A DNA stretch of 25,785 bases from NCBI GenBank assembly GCA_964371225.1, contig CAYJNA010000028.1, forward strand, positions 1 to 25,785, in the 5' to 3' direction. A model generated the notes under the pieces. The model was not told the origin of the DNA, ran no database searches, and saw nothing but the letters and a program-made list of their open reading frames with translations. Shown one piece after another: positions 22,765-25,785 of this stretch (position 1 is its first letter; each line of letters starts with the position of its first letter). Position numbers and translations under genes: made by a program. This DNA comes from CAYJAD01 sp964371225. GTDB lineage: Bacteria > Desulfobacterota > Desulfovibrionia > Desulfovibrionales > Desulfovibrionaceae.

Positions 22765-22920
22765 TAGTCCGAGCTTAATAGTGATGGTATTAAGCCTATG
22801 GGTATTGCCCGTTCCATGCAATGCCTCCCACTCTCTTGGAAAGGATTTGTTGTTGCTCCGGCAGACAAGTCTTTTTTTTTTGTCTGTCGTCCATAAGAAT
22901 TCTTACGTTGGGAGGTAGCT
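22765..22920 (+). ncRNA. Molybdenum/tungsten cofactor riboswitch (MOCO RNA motif)
   Basis: The leader matches the conserved core I know for the MOCO RNA motif: TCCGAGC near the 5' end, then CCCGTTCCATGCAATGCC (about 22808-22825), CTCCCAC, GGAAAGGATTTGTTGTTGCT and CTCCGGC, and GGGAGGTAGC at the 3' end. Stems visible: gcttaata/tattaagc (22773-22780 with 22788-22795), and cagacaa/ttgtctg (22862-22868 with 22880-22886). The Shine-Dalgarno tgggaggt (22909-22916) is complementary to gcctccca (22823-22830), so ligand-stabilised folding can mask ribosome binding to the AOR start at 22921. Because the controlled gene is an AOR, normally a tungsten enzyme, the tungsten-cofactor variant is likely. Confidence 0.85.
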
Positions 22921-24714
22921 ATGGCTACGGCATACAGAGGGAAAATTGCGCGTATTAATCTGACCACAGGCACTGTAAGTGTTGAAGCATTGGATTTAGA
23001 AAAAGCAGTGAAATTCATTGGTGGGCGCGGGCTTGGTACTAAAATTTTATATGATGAAGGCGTTGCCAAAGTAGAGCCTTTATCCGCTGACAATAAGCTT
23101 ATCTACCTCACAGGCCCATGCACGGGCACCATGTCTCCCACTTCTGGGCGTTATATGGTTATTACCAAATCGCCGCTTACAGGCATGATTGCATGTTCCA
23201 ATTCTGGCGGTGTGTGGGGAGCAAAATTAAAATACGCTGGGTGGGACGGCCTCATTGTGGAAGGAAAGTCCGAAAAGCCTGTATATCTTGCCATTGAAGA
23301 TGAAACTATTACACTTCATGATGCCACCAAGTATATGGGAATGACTTCTGAAGATGTGGATGATAGCTTGAAAGAAGTATATGCTAAGGCTTCTGTGTTG
23401 AACGTGGGACCTGCCGGAGAAAATGAATCTTTGCTTGCTTGCATCATGAACGATAAGGACAGAGCTGCCGGTAGAAGCGGTGTGGGTGCTGTCATGGGCA
23501 GTAAGAATTTGAAGGCCATTGTGGTGACTGCATCTTCCAGTAAAGTGGAAACCTTTGACGCCGAAGCTCTCAAAGTAGCCAATAAAGAATGTCTTGATAT
23601 TTTAAAGGCGCATCCTGTTACCGGTGAAGGCTTAGGCGCCTACGGTACAGCGGTTCTTGTAAATATTATTAATAATATAGGTGCCTTTCCTACCAATAAC
23701 TGGAATGGTGCTTATTCTGCTTTTGGGGATAATATTTCCGGTGAAGCTTTAAAAGAAAATCATATAGTTAAGCAAGGATATTGCCATCGTTGCCCCATTG
23801 GTTGCGGCCGTGTAATTGATTTAAAAGGAAAAATTGTGGGTGGCCCAGAATATGAAGTACTTTGGGCTTATGGAGGCAGTTGTGGTGTGGATGACTTAGC
23901 CGCTATCAATGAAGCAAACTTTTGGTGTAATGAGTATGGTCTTGATGCTATTTCCACCCCTTGCACCATTGCCGCTGCCATGGAACTCTATAAAATCGGC
24001 GCCATTAGCGAAGAAGAGTGCGCCGGTGTGCCTTTAGAATTTGGCAGTGCCAAGGCCATTGTGGAGTGGACTAAGCGCATGGGGCAAGGCGAACTTCCTT
24101 TAGCAAAACTCATGGCTAATGGTAGCTATAGATTATGTGAGCATTATGGACACCCTGAATTTTCCATGAGCGTGAAAAAGCAAGAACTCCCTGCCTATGA
24201 TGCACGTGCTTTGCAAGGTATTGGTTTAACGTATGCCACTTCCAATCGTGGTGGTTGTCACGTACGTGGCTATGTGGTTGCGCCTGAAGTTCTTGGTATT
24301 CCTGAGCAATTGGACAGAACAGCCACGGAAGCCAAGGCTTTTTGGGTAAAAATATTCCAAGATCTTACAGCTGTTATTGACAGTATGGGCTTGTGCTTAT
24401 TTTCCTCCTTTGCTCTTGGTGCGCCGCAATATACCAGCCTTTTAAATGCCGCCACCGGCACCACATACAGCCCTGAAGAACTTATAGCTGTGGGTGAGCG
24501 TATTTATAATATTGAACGTATGTTTAACCAAGAAGCCGGCATGAAAGCAGAGGATGATACTTTGCCCAAGCGTCTTTTAGAAACACCCATTCCTGATGGC
24601 CCTTCTCAAGGTATGTTGTCTAAATTAGATGTGACTTTGCCTGAATATTATAAAGAGCGTGGCTGGGTTAATGCCTTCCCTACGGAAGAAACTAAGACAC
24701 GTCTTGGCTTGTAA
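22921..24714 (+). CDS. aor: Aldehyde:ferredoxin oxidoreductase, tungsten-pterin enzyme
   Basis: A 597-aa cytoplasmic enzyme that oxidises aldehydes to carboxylic acids and passes electrons to ferredoxin, using a bis-pterin tungsten cofactor and one [4Fe-4S] cluster. The N-terminal RINLTTGTVSVE (11-22), GGRGLGTKIL (34-43), LTGPCTGTMSPTSGRYMV (63-80) and GGVWGAKLKYAGWDGLIVEG (96-115) form the pterin-binding domain. Cluster ligands are CHRCPIGC (288, 291, 295) and C492 in DSMGLCLF. LTYATSNRGGCHVRG (436-450) is the second pterin-contact segment. Length is standard. Translation starts directly after the riboswitch-embedded GGGAGG. A strong terminator follows, then MoaD-like and MoeB/ThiF-like genes. 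Substrate aldehyde unknown. Confidence 0.96.
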   Translation: MATAYRGKIARINLTTGTVSVEALDLEKAVKFIGGRGLGTKILYDEGVAKVEPLSADNKLIYLTGPCTGTMSPTSGRYMVITKSPLTGMIACSNSGGVWGAKLKYAGWDGLIVEGKSEKPVYLAIEDETITLHDATKYMGMTSEDVDDSLKEVYAKASVLNVGPAGENESLLACIMNDKDRAAGRSGVGAVMGSKNLKAIVVTASSSKVETFDAEALKVANKECLDILKAHPVTGEGLGAYGTAVLVNIINNIGAFPTNNWNGAYSAFGDNISGEALKENHIVKQGYCHRCPIGCGRVIDLKGKIVGGPEYEVLWAYGGSCGVDDLAAINEANFWCNEYGLDAISTPCTIAAAMELYKIGAISEEECAGVPLEFGSAKAIVEWTKRMGQGELPLAKLMANGSYRLCEHYGHPEFSMSVKKQELPAYDARALQGIGLTYATSNRGGCHVRGYVVAPEVLGIPEQLDRTATEAKAFWVKIFQDLTAVIDSMGLCLFSSFALGAPQYTSLLNAATGTTYSPEELIAVGERIYNIERMFNQEAGMKAEDDTLPKRLLETPIPDGPSQGMLSKLDVTLPEYYKERGWVNAFPTEETKTRLGL

Positions 24715-24729
24715 TATATAAAATTGTGC

Positions 24730-24768
24730 GCATGAGGGGAGCACAATAGAGCTTCCCTCATGCTTTTT
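24730..24768 (+). terminator. Intrinsic terminator directly after AOR
   Basis: Stem gcatgaggggagc (24730-24742) with gcttccctcatgc (24751-24763): 13 pairs including one G-U, 8-nt loop, then five T (24764-24768). It lies 15 bp after the AOR stop and before the MoaD-like gene. Confidence 0.85.
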
Positions 24769-24792
24769 AAAGAATTTTGGTGAGGTTTTTTT

Positions 24793-25014
24793 ATGATAGA
24801 AGTACGTGTATTTGCCACCTTACGTGAAGGGCGCGAAAAAATCACTTTTTTAGAAGCTGCTACGCATGCTACCGTGTTTTCTATCTTGCAAAGCCTCAAT
24901 CTTCAGGAGCAGGATGTGGCCATTTGTTTGATTAATGGTTTTCATGCCAAGCTTACTGCTGCGGTGAAGGATGCTGATGTGGTTTCCCTTTTCCCTGCTG
25001 TGGGGGGCGGCTAA
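24793..25014 (+). CDS. MoaD/ThiS-family sulfur carrier protein
   Basis: A 73-aa ubiquitin-fold sulfur carrier. The N-terminus EVRVFATLREG matches the MoaD strand pattern, INGFHAKLTAAVKDADVVSLFPAVGGG is the classic C-terminal half, and the chain ends in the Gly-Gly (here GGG) tail that is adenylated and thiocarboxylated. In cofactor synthesis MoaD donates sulfur for the pterin dithiolene. GGTGAGG precedes the ATG. The stop overlaps the start of the E1-like gene by one base (TAATG), so the pair is co-translated. Its position after AOR suggests dedication to this enzyme's cofactor, which is inference. Confidence 0.92.
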   Translation: MIEVRVFATLREGREKITFLEAATHATVFSILQSLNLQEQDVAICLINGFHAKLTAAVKDADVVSLFPAVGGG

Positions 25015-25772
25015 TGCCTGAAACTCCCCCGTTTGTTCCCCCCTTTGCCCCTTATATAAGGCAAATGTCCCTGCCTGAAGTGGGACAATGCGGGCAAGAA
25101 CGCTTACAAAATGCGCATGTGCTTGTGGTGGGTCTTGGTGGCTTAGGTGTGCCTGCCGTAACCTATCTTGCCAGCGCCGGTGTAGGTAAGCTTAGTCTTG
25201 TGGATGATGATAGCGTACATGAGAGCAATTTAAACAGACAATTTTTTTATACACCTCAGGACGTGGGCAAGCACAAAGCCCTATGCATGGCAGAGAAAAT
25301 GGCGCAGCATTTTCCTCATATTCAATGCCATACATATATGGAAAAAGTAACGACTGCCTCGTTACCTGCTTTGTTTTCCAAAGTAGGAAAGGTAGATGTT
25401 ATTCTTTTGTGTGTGGATTGTATAGCTACGCGTCTTTGCGTGAATGCCTATGCTATGCAACATGGTATTTTTTTGGTGGATGGTGGTGTTGATGGCTTTT
25501 ATGGCTATATGCTCACGGTACAGCCGCAAGAGAGGGCTGGTGCCTGTCTTGCGTGTATGCATACCCACATTCCAAAATCTCGACAAGACCCCATACCGGC
25601 TTTAGGTTTTATATGTGGGGTCATAGGGTCTTTACAGGCTGGCGTAGCATGTATGTGTATTTTAGGTAATGAAAATCCTTATAAAAATACTTTGTTACAG
25701 TATGATGGAAAAAGCGGTGAATGGGAAAAAATTCCTTGGGGGCGTCACCCTTCCTGTTCCTTACATGAATAG
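25014..25772 (+). CDS. MoeB/ThiF/HesA-family adenylyltransferase
   Basis: A 252-aa E1-like enzyme that adenylates the C-terminal glycine of its MoaD-like partner. YIRQMSLPEVGQCGQERL (14-31) is the family N-terminal motif, GLGGLG (40-45) the ATP loop, LVDDDSVHESNLNRQFFY (62-79) the Asp and Arg/Gln site, and CVDC (133-136) includes the conserved Asp135. Structural zinc ligands start with CLAC (178-181). The second pair is normally CxxC near the C-terminus, but here reads CSLH (248-251), so the fourth ligand would be His. It overlaps the MoaD-like stop by one base. Length is typical of MoeB without a rhodanese domain. Confidence 0.92.
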   Translation: MPETPPFVPPFAPYIRQMSLPEVGQCGQERLQNAHVLVVGLGGLGVPAVTYLASAGVGKLSLVDDDSVHESNLNRQFFYTPQDVGKHKALCMAEKMAQHFPHIQCHTYMEKVTTASLPALFSKVGKVDVILLCVDCIATRLCVNAYAMQHGIFLVDGGVDGFYGYMLTVQPQERAGACLACMHTHIPKSRQDPIPALGFICGVIGSLQAGVACMCILGNENPYKNTLLQYDGKSGEWEKIPWGRHPSCSLHE

Positions 25773-25785
25773 AGTGTCAACGCTA

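Noticed and set aside
22749..23093. Minus-strand 114-aa ORF
   Set aside because: It covers the riboswitch and the start of AOR, both well supported on the plus strand, and has no recognisable protein features.

Overview
The window looks like a chromosomal segment from a moderately AT-rich Gram-negative anaerobe. The best guess is a gut or host-associated member of the Desulfovibrionaceae (Desulfobacterota). This is inferred from three things: an aldehyde:ferredoxin oxidoreductase with its own MoaD-like and MoeB/ThiF-like partners behind a molybdenum/tungsten-cofactor riboswitch; a carboxyspermidine-type polyamine cluster that also carries speE; and a chemoreceptor-type protein whose descending helix resembles Desulfovibrio receptors. 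No rRNA, tRNA, IS element, phage gene or CRISPR array was seen, so the assignment rests on gene content alone.

Layout. (1) 60-4006, minus strand: exported nucleoside hydrolase, two-TM potassium channel, secreted beta-helix protein and a tiny charged lipoprotein, tightly spaced and probably one transcript. A strong intrinsic terminator at 4148-4181 separates them from (2) 4270-8696, minus strand: four tightly packed exported or membrane genes (ankyrin, Sel1-like, Ser/Asp-rich, ankyrin), two junctions of which overlap. (3) 8861-11647, minus strand: a secreted leucine-rich-repeat protein and a TMEM43-family membrane protein. (4) 11994-14999, plus strand: an orphan solute-binding lipoprotein followed by a membrane-anchored cache-type sensor ending in a LuxR-type DNA-binding domain. 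(5) 15059-20082, minus strand: polyamine synthesis, with amino-acid decarboxylase, spermidine synthase homologue, carboxy(nor)spermidine dehydrogenase, a terminator, then carboxy(nor)spermidine decarboxylase. (6) 20416-22236, minus strand: a double-cache receptor whose CheA/CheW-contacting tip is missing. (7) 22426-25772, plus strand: a 92-aa unknown, the riboswitch, AOR, a terminator, MoaD-like and MoeB/ThiF-like genes.

How it works together. Regions 1-3 form a nearly unbroken run of exported repeat-rich proteins (beta-helix, ankyrin, Sel1, LRR), which suggests a cell-envelope or host-interface region. Regions 4 and 6 are sensory. Region 5 makes a diamine and elongates it to a triamine, apparently with genes for two different elongation chemistries. 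Region 7 is a cofactor-responsive aldehyde-oxidising module that brings its own sulfur-carrier and activating enzyme. The observations most worth following up are the tip-less receptor, the solute-binding protein/membrane LuxR pair, and the mixed polyamine locus. Several starts were moved downstream to the ATG that has a good ribosome-binding site.
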